A stretch of 64,000 nt of DNA from the NCBI RefSeq assembly GCF_052060015.1, contig NZ_JBPODZ010000004.1, positions 62,001 to 126,000 on the forward strand, written 5' to 3'. The position numbers were made by a program, and so were the translations under genes. Shown piece by piece: positions 8,416 through 16,337 of the stretch. The DNA comes from Arhodomonas sp052060015 (GTDB lineage: Bacteria > Pseudomonadota > Gammaproteobacteria > Nitrococcales > Nitrococcaceae). The first letter of the stretch is position 1. The number at the start of each line of letters is the position of its first letter. The notes under the pieces were generated by a model, which was not told the origin of the DNA, ran no database searches, and saw only the letters and a list, made by a program, of their open reading frames with translations.

Positions 8416-9650
8416 CACCACCCCCGCAGGTGGATTGCCTCTTCCACACGCTTGAGGGCATTGATCCACGCGCCCAGCCGTACCGAGCGCAGGTCATGGC
8501 CGTGGGCGGTGTGCAATGCCGCTTGGTAGGCATCGAGCAGGCGCTTGCGGCGCAGGCCATTGATGGTGTCCGCATCCCAGTAATCGTCGTACAGGCCCTG
8601 GGTGCGTTCCATCTGGCAGACGTGGACGCTGCCGCTGTTGGCGATGATGTCGGGCACGATGCGCACGCCACGCTCGAGGAGGATCTCCTCGCCCTCCAGG
8701 GTGGTGGGGCCGTTGGCCGCCTCCACCAGTAGTCCGGCCTGAATCGCGGCGGCGTTGTCGGCGGTGATCACGCCCTGCACGGCGGCGGGGATGAGGATGT
8801 CGCAGGCGCCCGTGAGCAGCGCCGCGTTGCTGAGCGGCTCCGCGCCGGGGAAGCCGGTGACGGTACCGTTGGCGGTCGCGTGTTCGCGGACGGCAGGGAT
8901 ATCGAGGCCGTCCCCGCGGTGTATGGCGCCACGGCTGTCGGAGACCGTCACCACCCGGCAGCCCGCTTCGTGGAGCATCGCCGCGACGACCGCGCCCACC
9001 TGCCCGAGGCCCTGCACCGCCGCAGTGGTGTCGTCCAGGTCGCGGCCCATGTCGTCCACCGCCTTCGCCGTCGCGTCGAAGACGCCCCGGCCCGTGGCCT
9101 CGGCCCCGCCCAGGGAGCCGCCGAGGATCGCGGGCTTGTCGTTGATCGCCGCGGGGTAGTGCCCGCCGGTGATCTGTTCGTACTCGTCGAGCATCCAGGC
9201 CATGGTCCGGGCGTTGGTGCCTATGTCGGCGCCGGGCACGTCCAGGGCGGGTCCCGCCGGGCGAAGGAAACGGATATACGCCCGGCACAGCCGTTCGTAT
9301 TCGCGTTCGCTGAGCTGCCGCGGGTCAGCGACGATGCCGCCCTTGCCGCCGCCGGCAGGGATATGGCCGGCGGCATGCTTGACGGTCATCAGCAGCCCCA
9401 GGGCCTTCACTTCCCCCGCCGTGACGTGGGGGGCGATCCGGGTGCCGTCCCGGCACGGGCCGAGGGCATCGTTGTGGCGTACCCGGTAGGCCTCGAAGAT
9501 ACGGCGGCGCCCGTCGTCCATCTTCAACGGGATGCGAAAGGAGAGCACCTTCAACGGGCCCGACAGCAGCTCGACCACCGCGGGGTCGATGCCGCCGTGT
9601 TCGCCGGCGCGCCGCAGCAGGGCGTTGGCCTGCTCGAGGAAGTCATACAT
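8412..9650 (-). CDS. Glu/Leu/Phe/Val dehydrogenase family, probable glutamate dehydrogenase
   Basis: This 412-residue protein would interconvert glutamate and 2-oxoglutarate plus ammonia with a nicotinamide cofactor. The three Lys of the glutamate site are present (K82 in EVKALG, K91 in MTVKHA, K103 in GGGKGG), as is the catalytic Asp (D142 in VPGADIG). The Rossmann motif GLGQVG is at 214-219. Leucine dehydrogenases lack the first Lys, so glutamate is the likelier substrate. Near the C-terminus the motif NSGSVHVCQME has Cys where glutamate dehydrogenases usually have a substrate-contacting Ser. It lies 63 bases downstream of ectA on the same strand, so glutamate supply for ectoine synthesis is a reasonable inference. 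Confidence 0.85.
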   Translation of the reverse strand: MYDFLEQANALLRRAGEHGGIDPAVVELLSGPLKVLSFRIPLKMDDGRRRIFEAYRVRHNDALGPCRDGTRIAPHVTAGEVKALGLLMTVKHAAGHIPAGGGKGGIVADPRQLSEREYERLCRAYIRFLRPAGPALDVPGADIGTNARTMAWMLDEYEQITGGHYPAAINDKPAILGGSLGGAEATGRGVFDATAKAVDDMGRDLDDTTAAVQGLGQVGAVVAAMLHEAGCRVVTVSDSRGAIHRGDGLDIPAVREHATANGTVTGFPGAEPLSNAALLTGACDILIPAAVQGVITADNAAAIQAGLLVEAANGPTTLEGEEILLERGVRIVPDIIANSGSVHVCQMERTQGLYDDYWDADTINGLRRKRLLDAYQAALHTAHGHDLRSVRLGAWINALKRVEEAIHLRGWC

Positions 9651-9713
9651 GCTTGCCGCTCCGTTGCCGGGAAATCGCGGGGCCGTGCCCCACCGGGCCG
9701 ACCCGCATGCCGC

Positions 9714-10232
9714 TCACCCCCGGGGTGGCGAGCTCAGCGGGGCGATGCGAAACAGGTACTCGGCCTCGTGGCCGGCCCCGCCGAAGTGCTCCGCGGTGAA
9801 GTACTCATGCTCGCTCATCTGCGCCCCCTCCGCCTCGGCCACGGCCGCGAACAGCGCCCGGGAGGCGGTGTTGGAGCGGGTGATGGTGGTGTTCAGCTCG
9901 GTCACGCCGCGGCAGCTGTCCCGGGAGAGGATGGACTGGATCATCCGTCGCCCCAGGCCATGACCGCGCCCGCCGGCGGCGACGCCTACCTGCCACAGGA
10001 AATAGATGGACGGATCCCGCGGCATGCGGTAGCCGGTGACGAAGCCCACCAGCCGGCCGCCTTTCTCCGCGACGATGCAGGTGTCCGCGAAATGGGTGCA
10101 CTGCAGGAGGTTGCAGTAGACCGAGTTCTCGTCGAGGGGCTTGCATTCCCGTACCAGCGCATGCAACGGCGCACCGTCCTCCGCAGTGGGCTGGCGCAAG
10201 GTGATCTCCTGGGAGTCCGTGGTGGTGCTCAT
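9714..10232 (-). CDS. ectA: L-2,4-diaminobutyrate acetyltransferase (ectoine pathway)
   Basis: This 172-residue GNAT enzyme should acetylate diaminobutyrate to N-gamma-acetyl-diaminobutyrate, the second step of ectoine synthesis. The EctA hallmark LDENSVYCNLLQCTHF is intact at 33-48. Next come GFVTGYRMP and FLWQVGVA, then the acetyl-CoA loop GGRGHGLGRRM (88-98), and later TELNTTITRSN. The ATG at 10232 gives the normal family length and is preceded by GGAGAG; longer in-frame starts add unrelated sequence. No ectB or ectC is present in the window, so ectA is separated from the rest of its pathway. It is the first gene of a pair with glutamate dehydrogenase. Confidence 0.92.
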   Translation of the reverse strand: MSTTTDSQEITLRQPTAEDGAPLHALVRECKPLDENSVYCNLLQCTHFADTCIVAEKGGRLVGFVTGYRMPRDPSIYFLWQVGVAAGGRGHGLGRRMIQSILSRDSCRGVTELNTTITRSNTASRALFAAVAEAEGAQMSEHEYFTAEHFGGAGHEAEYLFRIAPLSSPPRG

Positions 10233-10357
10233 GGCTCTCCATCCGGCGCTGCGGTTCGCCTTCAGAGTAGTCCCCGGCTCGGGGCCGCGGCAAGCAAGGG
10301 CTGTCGAGGCGGGCCATGGCGGGTACCCTGTGCCGCAAGTCACGCAGGGGGCAGGCC

Positions 10358-11059
10358 ATGCAGCGATCACCGAGCCCGCGGATCGACCGCGCCACCCGCA
10401 TCCACTGGACGGTGCTGGCCATCGTCCAGCTCATCATGCTGGTGGAGCTCGGCGTTGCCGTCGCCGAGGGCCACTGGGGCACGGCGCTGCTAGTGGCCGC
10501 CATCATGGGGGTCACCCTGGTGCCCGCGCGGCTGGGCCGCCGGTTCCGTGTCCACGTCCCGGCGGAGCTGCAGCTGCTGACGGTGCTGTTCATCTTCGCC
10601 GCGCTGTTCCTCGGTGAGATCCACAGCTACTATGAGCGTATCTGGTGGTGGGACATCGCCCTGCATGCGGGCTCCGGCCTGCTGTTGGGGATCCTGGGCT
10701 TCCTGCTCGTCTACGTGCTCAACGAGAGCGAGCGGGTGGGCATGCACCTGCACCCGCGCTTTGTCGCACTGTTCGCGTTCCTGTTCGCAGTGGCCGTGGG
10801 TACGCTCTGGGAGATCTTCGAGTTTGCGATGGACCAGCTCGCCGGTACACGAATGCAAAAGCCTATGCTGGGCGACCCCTCGGGGCTGACCGACACCATG
10901 TGGGACCTCATCGTCGATACCCTTGGGGCTCTCGCCATCAGTGTGTTCGGCTGGTGGTACATGAGCCACGGGAGGAAGTCGTTCCTGGAGGCGTGGATCC
11001 AGGCATTCATCGAGCGCAATCCGCGGCTGTTCCGGCGTGGCCGCAACCGCGCCGGATGA
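10358..11059 (+). CDS. DUF2238 (YjdF-like) inner-membrane protein
   Basis: This 233-residue protein has about six hydrophobic segments. It carries the family landmarks WWDIALHAGSG (about 107-117), GTLWEIFEFAMDQ (about 149-161) and GLTDTMWDLIVDT (about 176-188). The conserved Asp, His and Glu in these helices suggest a membrane-embedded functional site, but the family has no established activity. The ATG at 10358 has GGGGG upstream; an in-frame ATG at 10316 would add 14 polar residues without a good ribosome site. It is divergent from ectA (125 bases) and convergent with the small acidic protein that ends at 11066. Confidence 0.75.
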   Translation: MQRSPSPRIDRATRIHWTVLAIVQLIMLVELGVAVAEGHWGTALLVAAIMGVTLVPARLGRRFRVHVPAELQLLTVLFIFAALFLGEIHSYYERIWWWDIALHAGSGLLLGILGFLLVYVLNESERVGMHLHPRFVALFAFLFAVAVGTLWEIFEFAMDQLAGTRMQKPMLGDPSGLTDTMWDLIVDTLGALAISVFGWWYMSHGRKSFLEAWIQAFIERNPRLFRRGRNRAG

Positions 11060-11065
11060 GGCGGT

Positions 11066-11353
11066 TCAGAGCTCGGGGTCGTCCAGCGGGCTGTTCAGGG
11101 AATGGGCGGAGAGGATGTCGTCCAGGCCCGAATCCTCGCGGCTGACGTCCATGGAGCCGGACCAGTCCTCGGGGGGCTCGATGGGGCTGGCATGGATCTC
11201 ATGCCAGCTGTCGAGATCCAGCTCTTCCACGGCCCCGTCGAAGTACTGGATCTCCACGCTCTGATCGTCGGGGTCGTAGGCCACTACCTCAAAGGTGTCA
11301 CCGCCCGCCGCCATGTACCAGTCGCCGATGACCGGTTCGCCGCCCATCGCCAT
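11066..11353 (-). CDS. Small acidic conserved protein (DUF6763-like)
   Basis: This is a 95-residue soluble, strongly acidic protein. The core reads PVIGDWY, then FEVVAYDPDDQSVEIQYFDG and EELDLDSWHEI, then a PPEDWSG motif. This pattern is typical of a small gammaproteobacterial family of unknown function with an SH3-like, beta-rich look. The ATG at 11353 has GGAGG 7 bases upstream. It lies 110 bases downstream of the tas gene on the same strand and may be cotranscribed. No function can be given; the family name is from memory. Confidence 0.65.
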   Translation of the reverse strand: MAMGGEPVIGDWYMAAGGDTFEVVAYDPDDQSVEIQYFDGAVEELDLDSWHEIHASPIEPPEDWSGSMDVSREDSGLDDILSAHSLNSPLDDPEL

Positions 11354-11463
11354 TTCCGACCTCCCCACCTCCGCGAGGTGCACTCGTCGAAATGCTCGCC
11401 CCACGTATAGGAAGCCCGCCGTCGCTGTGCAACGGCGGCCTGACGGGCGGCAGATCCGCGGCG

Positions 11464-12498
11464 TCACGGGCAGGGATTGGAGTTATCGTGATGGATGGCC
11501 TCGATCCCCGTGAGCACCTCGTCGGAGAGGTCGAGCTCTTCGCTGGCGAGGTTCGTCTCCAGCTGCGCCAGGGAGGTGGCGCCGACGATGTTGCTGGTGA
11601 GGAACGGCCGCGAGCTCACGTAGGCGAGCGCCATCTGCGCGGGGTCCAGTCCGTGCTCCCGGGCCAGGGCCACGTAGCGCGCGGTCACCGATTCGCCGGG
11701 CTCGCCCAGGTAGCGCTGGAAGTGGCTATAGCGCGTCAGTCGGGCACCCTCCGGCCGGGCGCCGTCCAGGTACTTGCCCGTCAGGGCGCCGAAGGCCAGC
11801 GGTGAGTAGGCCAGCAGGCCGGGCCCCTCGCGGTGGGCGATCTCGGCCAGCCCCACCTCGAAGGTGCGATTGAGCAGGTTATAGGGGTTCTGCACCGAGA
11901 CCACCCTGGGCAGGTCGTACTTCTCCGCCAGGCGCAGGAAGCTCATCACGCCCCAGGGGGTCTCGTTGGACACGCCCACATAGCGGACCTTGCCCTCGTC
12001 GACCAGACCGGCGAGGGCGCGCAGGGTCTCCTCGATGGCGGGGTCCCGATCCTCGCTGGGGTATTCGTAGCCGAGCCGGCCGAAGTAGTTGCTCCGCCGT
12101 CGGGGCCAGTGCAGCTGGTAGAGGTCCACGTAGTCGGTGCCCAGCCGCCGTAGGCTCCCTTCCAGGGCCTCGCGCAGCCCCCCGGCGTCGTAGCTCGGTG
12201 CCCCGTCGCGGATGTACTTGATCCCGGGGCCCGAACACTTGGTGGCAATGAAGAAGCGATCGCGGGGTGCGCCGGCGGCGAAGTAGCTGCCGATGTAGCG
12301 CTCGGTGGTCCCCCAGGTGTCCTCGTGGCTGGGCACGGGGTACATCTCGGCGGTGTCCAGGAAGTCGATCCCGCGCTCGTGGGCGAGGTCCATCTGGGCG
12401 TGGGCCTGCGCCTCCGTGTTCTGGTGGCCCCAGGTCATGGTGCCGAGGCACAGGCGACTGACGGTAACGCCGGTACGTCCGAGTGGGCGTTTCTCCAT
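11464..12498 (-). CDS. tas: NADP(H)-dependent aldo/keto reductase (Tas-like)
   Basis: This is a 344-residue single-domain aldo/keto reductase barrel. The catalytic tetrad can be assigned: D48 and Y53 in DFLDTAEMYP, K87 in FIATKCSG and H130 in LYQLHWP. The segment HEDTWGTTERYIGSYF between Tyr and Lys is characteristic of the Tas subgroup. It would reduce carbonyl compounds in the cytoplasm; the physiological substrate is unknown. It is divergent from cobU with about 136 bases between the starts. Confidence 0.85.
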   Translation of the reverse strand: MEKRPLGRTGVTVSRLCLGTMTWGHQNTEAQAHAQMDLAHERGIDFLDTAEMYPVPSHEDTWGTTERYIGSYFAAGAPRDRFFIATKCSGPGIKYIRDGAPSYDAGGLREALEGSLRRLGTDYVDLYQLHWPRRRSNYFGRLGYEYPSEDRDPAIEETLRALAGLVDEGKVRYVGVSNETPWGVMSFLRLAEKYDLPRVVSVQNPYNLLNRTFEVGLAEIAHREGPGLLAYSPLAFGALTGKYLDGARPEGARLTRYSHFQRYLGEPGESVTARYVALAREHGLDPAQMALAYVSSRPFLTSNIVGATSLAQLETNLASEELDLSDEVLTGIEAIHHDNSNPCP

Positions 12499-12634
12499 GC
12501 TGACTCTCTTTCTTCCGGATGGCTGTTAAACGCCCAAGTATGCGTCGCCCGGGATCGCCGGTCCAAGGGGACCCTGGTAACCGCGGCCACCGGTGCCGTA
12601 TCCTCGCCGCTCTCCAGGGTTGCGGGAGCGGACG

Positions 12635-13147
12635 GTGCACACGCTGGTCCTCGGCGCCATCAAGTCGGGCAAGAGCCGCTATGCGGAGACGCTGGCGGCG
12701 GCCACCGGTGACGAGGTGGTCTACCTCGCCACCGCGGATCCCGGCGATGCCGGCATGCGCGAGCGCATCGCCCGGCACCGAGCCCGCCGGCCCGCCCACT
12801 GGTACACCCGGGAGACCGGGGAATCCCTGGCCGCCGCCATCGACGCCGAGGCCGCCGCCGGGCGCTGCCTGATCGTCGATTGCCTGACCCTGTGGCTGGT
12901 GCGTTTCCTCGAGCGGCCGGACGCCTGGGCGGCGGAGCGGAGCGCCTTGTTGGAGCTCCTTCCGGCGTTGCCCGGCAGTGTGGTGATGGTGAGCAACGAG
13001 GTGGGCGGTGGGGTCATCCCCGCCGATCCCATCTCCCGATGGTTCGTGGACGAGGGCGGGCGTCTGCATCAGGCGCTTGCCGCGTGCTGTCAGCGAGTGG
13101 TGTTGGTGACCGCCGGGCTGCCGCTGACGCTGAAGGACGACTTATGA
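12635..13147 (+). CDS. cobU: Adenosylcobinamide kinase / adenosylcobinamide-phosphate guanylyltransferase
   Basis: This 170-residue bifunctional enzyme phosphorylates adenosylcobinamide and then attaches GMP. The P-loop GAIKSGKS is at residues 7-14. The region RERIARHRARRP holds the His expected to carry the GMP intermediate. The segment SNEVGGGVIP is the conserved CobU motif. The GTG at 12635, with GGAG upstream, places the P-loop at the usual distance from the N-terminus. It is the first gene of cobU-cobT-cobC-cobS, and its stop overlaps the cobT start in ATGA. Confidence 0.92.
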   Translation: MHTLVLGAIKSGKSRYAETLAAATGDEVVYLATADPGDAGMRERIARHRARRPAHWYTRETGESLAAAIDAEAAAGRCLIVDCLTLWLVRFLERPDAWAAERSALLELLPALPGSVVMVSNEVGGGVIPADPISRWFVDEGGRLHQALAACCQRVVLVTAGLPLTLKDDL

Positions 13148-14196
13148 GCGTTGTCATCCCGCCACCGGATCGTGATGCGATGGAACGCGCCGCCGCCCGT
13201 CAGGCGGAGCTGACCAAGCCGCCGGGTGCGCTGGGCCGGCTGGAGTCGCTCGCGGTACGCCTGGCCGGCCTGCAGGGACGTATCTGCCCGGTACTCGACG
13301 ACGTCCGCATCCTCGTGTTTGCCGCGGATCACGGTGTCGTGACCCGCGGGGTGTCTGCCTTCCCGGCGGAGGTGACGGTACAGATGGTGGCGAATTTCGC
13401 CGCCGGCGGTGCCGCGGTCAGCGTGCTCGCCCGGGAGCTGGGAGCGGCGCTGGAGGTGGTGGACGTTGGCACTGCCACCGACTACGCGGTGCCGGCCGGC
13501 GTGCGGCTGCGCCGGGCGGGCAGGGGCACCGATGATTTCACCGTCGGTGCGGCCATGGACGAGGCCGCGTTCGCCGCGGCAGACGAGGCCGGTCGGGAGG
13601 TCGCGGCGGAGGCGGCCGCCGGCGGGACACGGCTGCTCATCGGCGGCGAGATGGGGATCGCCAACACCACCGCGGCGACGGCGGTGGCCTGCGCATTGCT
13701 CGGCGCGGAGCCGGGGGCGCTCACCGGTCCCGGGACCGGCCTGGACGCCACTGGTCGGGCCCACAAGGCAGCGGTGATCCGCCAGGGGCTGGAGCGCCAT
13801 GGTGCTGCGCTGTCGGGCGCGGACGAGGCCCTGCGGCGCCTCGGCGGCTTCGAGATCGTGGCCCTGGCGGCGGCCATGGAGCAGGCCGCCGCGGAGGGCG
13901 TGCCCACCCTGGTGGACGGTTTCATCACCAGCGTCGCGGCCCTTGCGGCGGTGCGCCGCCAACCGGATCTCGCCCCGTGGCTGCTGTTCGCCCACCGCTC
14001 CGCGGAGCCTGGCCATGGTGCGGTCCTCGAAGCGCTGGGCGGGGAGCCGCTGCTGGATCTCGGCATGCGACTTGGCGAGGGCAGCGGGGCGGCGGTGGCG
14101 GTGCCGCTGTTGCGCCTGGCTTGTGCGTTGCATGGCGGCATGGCCACCTTTGCCGAGGCGGCGGTGGCGGCTGGGGAGGCGGGATGCAGCGGATAG
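13144..14196 (+). CDS. cobT: Nicotinate-nucleotide:dimethylbenzimidazole phosphoribosyltransferase
   Basis: This 350-residue enzyme makes alpha-ribazole phosphate, the lower-ligand nucleotide of cobalamin. Family motifs are RQAELTKPPGALGRLE near the N-terminus, VFAADHGV (about 59-66), GEMGIANTT (about 167-175) and GMRLGEGSGA, which holds the catalytic Glu at about 312. The ATG overlaps the cobU stop by 4 bases, which indicates translational coupling. The reading frame is open upstream of this start, but the family N-terminus fixes 13144. Confidence 0.93.
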   Translation: MSVVIPPPDRDAMERAAARQAELTKPPGALGRLESLAVRLAGLQGRICPVLDDVRILVFAADHGVVTRGVSAFPAEVTVQMVANFAAGGAAVSVLARELGAALEVVDVGTATDYAVPAGVRLRRAGRGTDDFTVGAAMDEAAFAAADEAGREVAAEAAAGGTRLLIGGEMGIANTTAATAVACALLGAEPGALTGPGTGLDATGRAHKAAVIRQGLERHGAALSGADEALRRLGGFEIVALAAAMEQAAAEGVPTLVDGFITSVAALAAVRRQPDLAPWLLFAHRSAEPGHGAVLEALGGEPLLDLGMRLGEGSGAAVAVPLLRLACALHGGMATFAEAAVAAGEAGCSG

Positions 14197-14807
14197 AAAC
14201 CCAAGATGCGCGTTTCGTTGACCTGATCCGCCACGGCATGCCCGTGGGCGGCCAGCGCTACCGTGGCCATCGTGACGACCCCCTCTCGGAGCAGGGCTGG
14301 CGGCAGATGTGGGCGGCCGTCGGTGACGCCGCCCCCTGGGACCTGGTGGTCACCTCGCCGCTCACGCGCTGCCGGGCCTTCGCCGAGTCGCTCGCGGCCC
14401 GCCATGCCATCCGGTTGGTCGTGGAGCCCCGCTTCGCCGAGATCTCTTTCGGGGAATGGGAGGGGCGCACGGTCACCGAGATCCTGGCCCAGAGCCCGGA
14501 GCAGCTGAGTGGGTATTGGGCGGACCCGGTGGCGGGTACACCGCCGGGCGGGGAGTCCCTGGAGGCCTTCCGCGGGCGTCTGCTGGCCGGCTGGGAGGCG
14601 CTGCTTGCCCGCGATTGCCGCCGTGCCCTGCTGGTGGGCCATGGCGGCCTGATCCGGGTGCTCACCGCCGCGCTGCTGGATATGCCCCTTGCCGCGGCCC
14701 TGCGCCTGGAGGTGCCCAATGCCGCGCTCACCCGCTTTCGCGTGCAGTCGGATATCAACGGCCGAGTGAGCCCGAGCCTGGTCTACCACGCCCGGGAGCG
14801 ATTATGA
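14184..14807 (+). CDS. cobC: Histidine phosphatase family protein, probable alpha-ribazole phosphatase
   Basis: This 207-residue protein has the phosphoglycerate-mutase-type phosphatase fold. The catalytic LIRHG is at 14-18, a Glu lies in FAEISFGEWEG, and the second His is in LLVGHGGLI. Its place between cobT and cobS makes dephosphorylation of alpha-ribazole-5'-phosphate (or adenosylcobalamin phosphate) the natural assignment. GGGGAGG precedes the ATG at 14184, which overlaps the end of cobT by 13 bases. The stop overlaps the cobS start in ATGA. Confidence 0.85.
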   Translation: MQRIETQDARFVDLIRHGMPVGGQRYRGHRDDPLSEQGWRQMWAAVGDAAPWDLVVTSPLTRCRAFAESLAARHAIRLVVEPRFAEISFGEWEGRTVTEILAQSPEQLSGYWADPVAGTPPGGESLEAFRGRLLAGWEALLARDCRRALLVGHGGLIRVLTAALLDMPLAAALRLEVPNAALTRFRVQSDINGRVSPSLVYHARERL

Positions 14808-15532
14808 GCATGCCGCTGCGCATCGCCTTCGTCTTCCTTACGCGGTTGCCGGTGGCCGTGGGTGACGTGGACGCCGCCGCCGTGGGGCGTTCGCTGGCCT
14901 GGTACCCGGTGGTCGGCCTGGCGATCGGCGGCGCGGCCGCCGCAGTGGTGGGTGTCGCCTGGGATACGCCGGTGCTCGCGGCCGCCCTGGCGGTGGCGGT
15001 GCTGGCGGGGCTCTCCGGCGCGCTGCACCTGGATGGGTTGGCCGATACCGCGGATGCCTGGGTGGGTGGCCTCGGTGACCGGGCGCGGACCCTGGCGATC
15101 ATGAAGGACCCCTACTGCGGACCGGTGGGGGTGGTGGCCATTGGTACCGTGCTCATGGTGGAGCTGGCGGCGCTGGCCAGCCTGGTGGAGGCCGGGCACT
15201 GGCTGCCGGTGGTTGTCGCCGGGGTGCTCAGTCGGGCGGTGGCACCGCTGCTGTTCCTGACCACCCCCTATGTACGCCGGGAGGGCCTGGGTGCGGCGCT
15301 CGCCCGGCATATCGACGTCACCGGCGTCCGGCTGGCTCTGGGCGCGGCCCTGGCGGTGAGCCTGCTCGCCGGATGGAAGGGCCTGTTCGCCGTGGCGGTG
15401 GCGCTGGTGCTCGTCTACGCGCTGCGGGCGGCGTTCCTGCGGCGCCTCGGCGGCATCACCGGGGATACCGTCGGCGCGGCCATGGTGCTCACCGAGGCCC
15501 TGACACTGGTGGTCATGGCGCTGGTTTCCTGA
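14804..15532 (+). CDS. cobS: Adenosylcobinamide-GDP ribazoletransferase (cobalamin synthase)
   Basis: This 242-residue polytopic membrane enzyme joins adenosylcobinamide-GDP with alpha-ribazole to form the cobamide. The signature LHLDGLADTADAW (about 77-89), MKDPYCGPVG and GGITGDTVGAA near the C-terminus are all present. A second ATG two codons later is an alternative start. It ends the cob operon. The four genes cover only nucleotide-loop assembly and salvage; no corrin-ring genes are in the window. Confidence 0.93.
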   Translation: MSMPLRIAFVFLTRLPVAVGDVDAAAVGRSLAWYPVVGLAIGGAAAAVVGVAWDTPVLAAALAVAVLAGLSGALHLDGLADTADAWVGGLGDRARTLAIMKDPYCGPVGVVAIGTVLMVELAALASLVEAGHWLPVVVAGVLSRAVAPLLFLTTPYVRREGLGAALARHIDVTGVRLALGAALAVSLLAGWKGLFAVAVALVLVYALRAAFLRRLGGITGDTVGAAMVLTEALTLVVMALVS

Positions 15533-15535
15533 GCG

Positions 15536-16333
15536 CTAGAGGAAGAGCGCCAGCAGCACCGCACCGAGCGCCAGGCGGTAGGCGACGAACGGGGTCATGC
15601 CGACGCGCGCGAGCAACGCCAGGAACGCGCCGATACAGGCATAGGCGGCTAGCGCGGAGCTGAGCGTGCCGATGGCGAGTGCCCCCCAGTGTACCGGGGC
15701 GTCACCGGTGATGAGACCCAGCGCCTTCCAGCCCCCCGCCAAGGCGATGGTGGGGATGGACAGCAGGAACGAGAACCGTGCCGCGGCGGTGGGTGCCAGG
15801 CCGAGGGCGAGGCCGGCGGTCATGGTGACGCCGGAGCGGGAGGTACCCGGGATCACCGCCAGGCACTGGGCGAGGCCGATGAGCAATGCCGCTCCGGCAC
15901 CGATGGCATGCTCTTGGGCGCGCCCGCGGCCGAAGCGCCAGGCGAGCCACAGGGGGACCGCGAAGACGAGGTTGGCCCCGGCGATCACCAGCGGCCCTCG
16001 GAGCAGGGTCTCGGTGGCCTCGTCCAGGAGCAGGCCCACCGTGATCACCGGCAGGGTGGCCAGCAGGATCATGGCACCGAGTCGGCCCTCGCCCTGGAGC
16101 CGGCGTTGGTGCAGGCTCCCCAGGGTGTCCGCAGCCAGGGTGACCAGGGTGGTGCGGAAGTAGGCGAGCACCGCGACTAGCGTGCCCACGTGAACGGCCA
16201 CGTCGAAGGCGAGGCCTTGGTCGGGCCAGCCGGTCAGCACCGGCACCAGGATCAGATGGGCGGAGCTGGAGACCGGGAGGAACTCGGTGAGTCCCTGGAC
16301 GATGCCGAGGCAGAGGGCCTGCAGCCAGTCCAT
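15536..16333 (-). CDS. uppP: Undecaprenyl-diphosphate phosphatase
   Basis: This 265-residue, 7-8-helix inner-membrane enzyme recycles undecaprenyl pyrophosphate for peptidoglycan and other envelope polymers. The first active-site segment reads GLTEFLPVSSSAHL, with the conserved Glu at residue 17, and the second is VIPGTSRSG. The ATG at 16333 begins at the first helix; a longer in-frame start would add 14 polar residues. It lies 4 bases after the midA stop and is probably the last gene of folB-folK-midA-uppP. Confidence 0.92.
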   Translation of the reverse strand: MDWLQALCLGIVQGLTEFLPVSSSAHLILVPVLTGWPDQGLAFDVAVHVGTLVAVLAYFRTTLVTLAADTLGSLHQRRLQGEGRLGAMILLATLPVITVGLLLDEATETLLRGPLVIAGANLVFAVPLWLAWRFGRGRAQEHAIGAGAALLIGLAQCLAVIPGTSRSGVTMTAGLALGLAPTAAARFSFLLSIPTIALAGGWKALGLITGDAPVHWGALAIGTLSSALAAYACIGAFLALLARVGMTPFVAYRLALGAVLLALFL

Positions 16334-16337
16334 GCCC

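Noticed and set aside
12499..12634. Possible cobalamin riboswitch before cobU
   Set aside because: The spacer is shorter than a typical cobalamin riboswitch and the conserved B12-box sequence could not be found, only a short ggtcc/ggacc stem.
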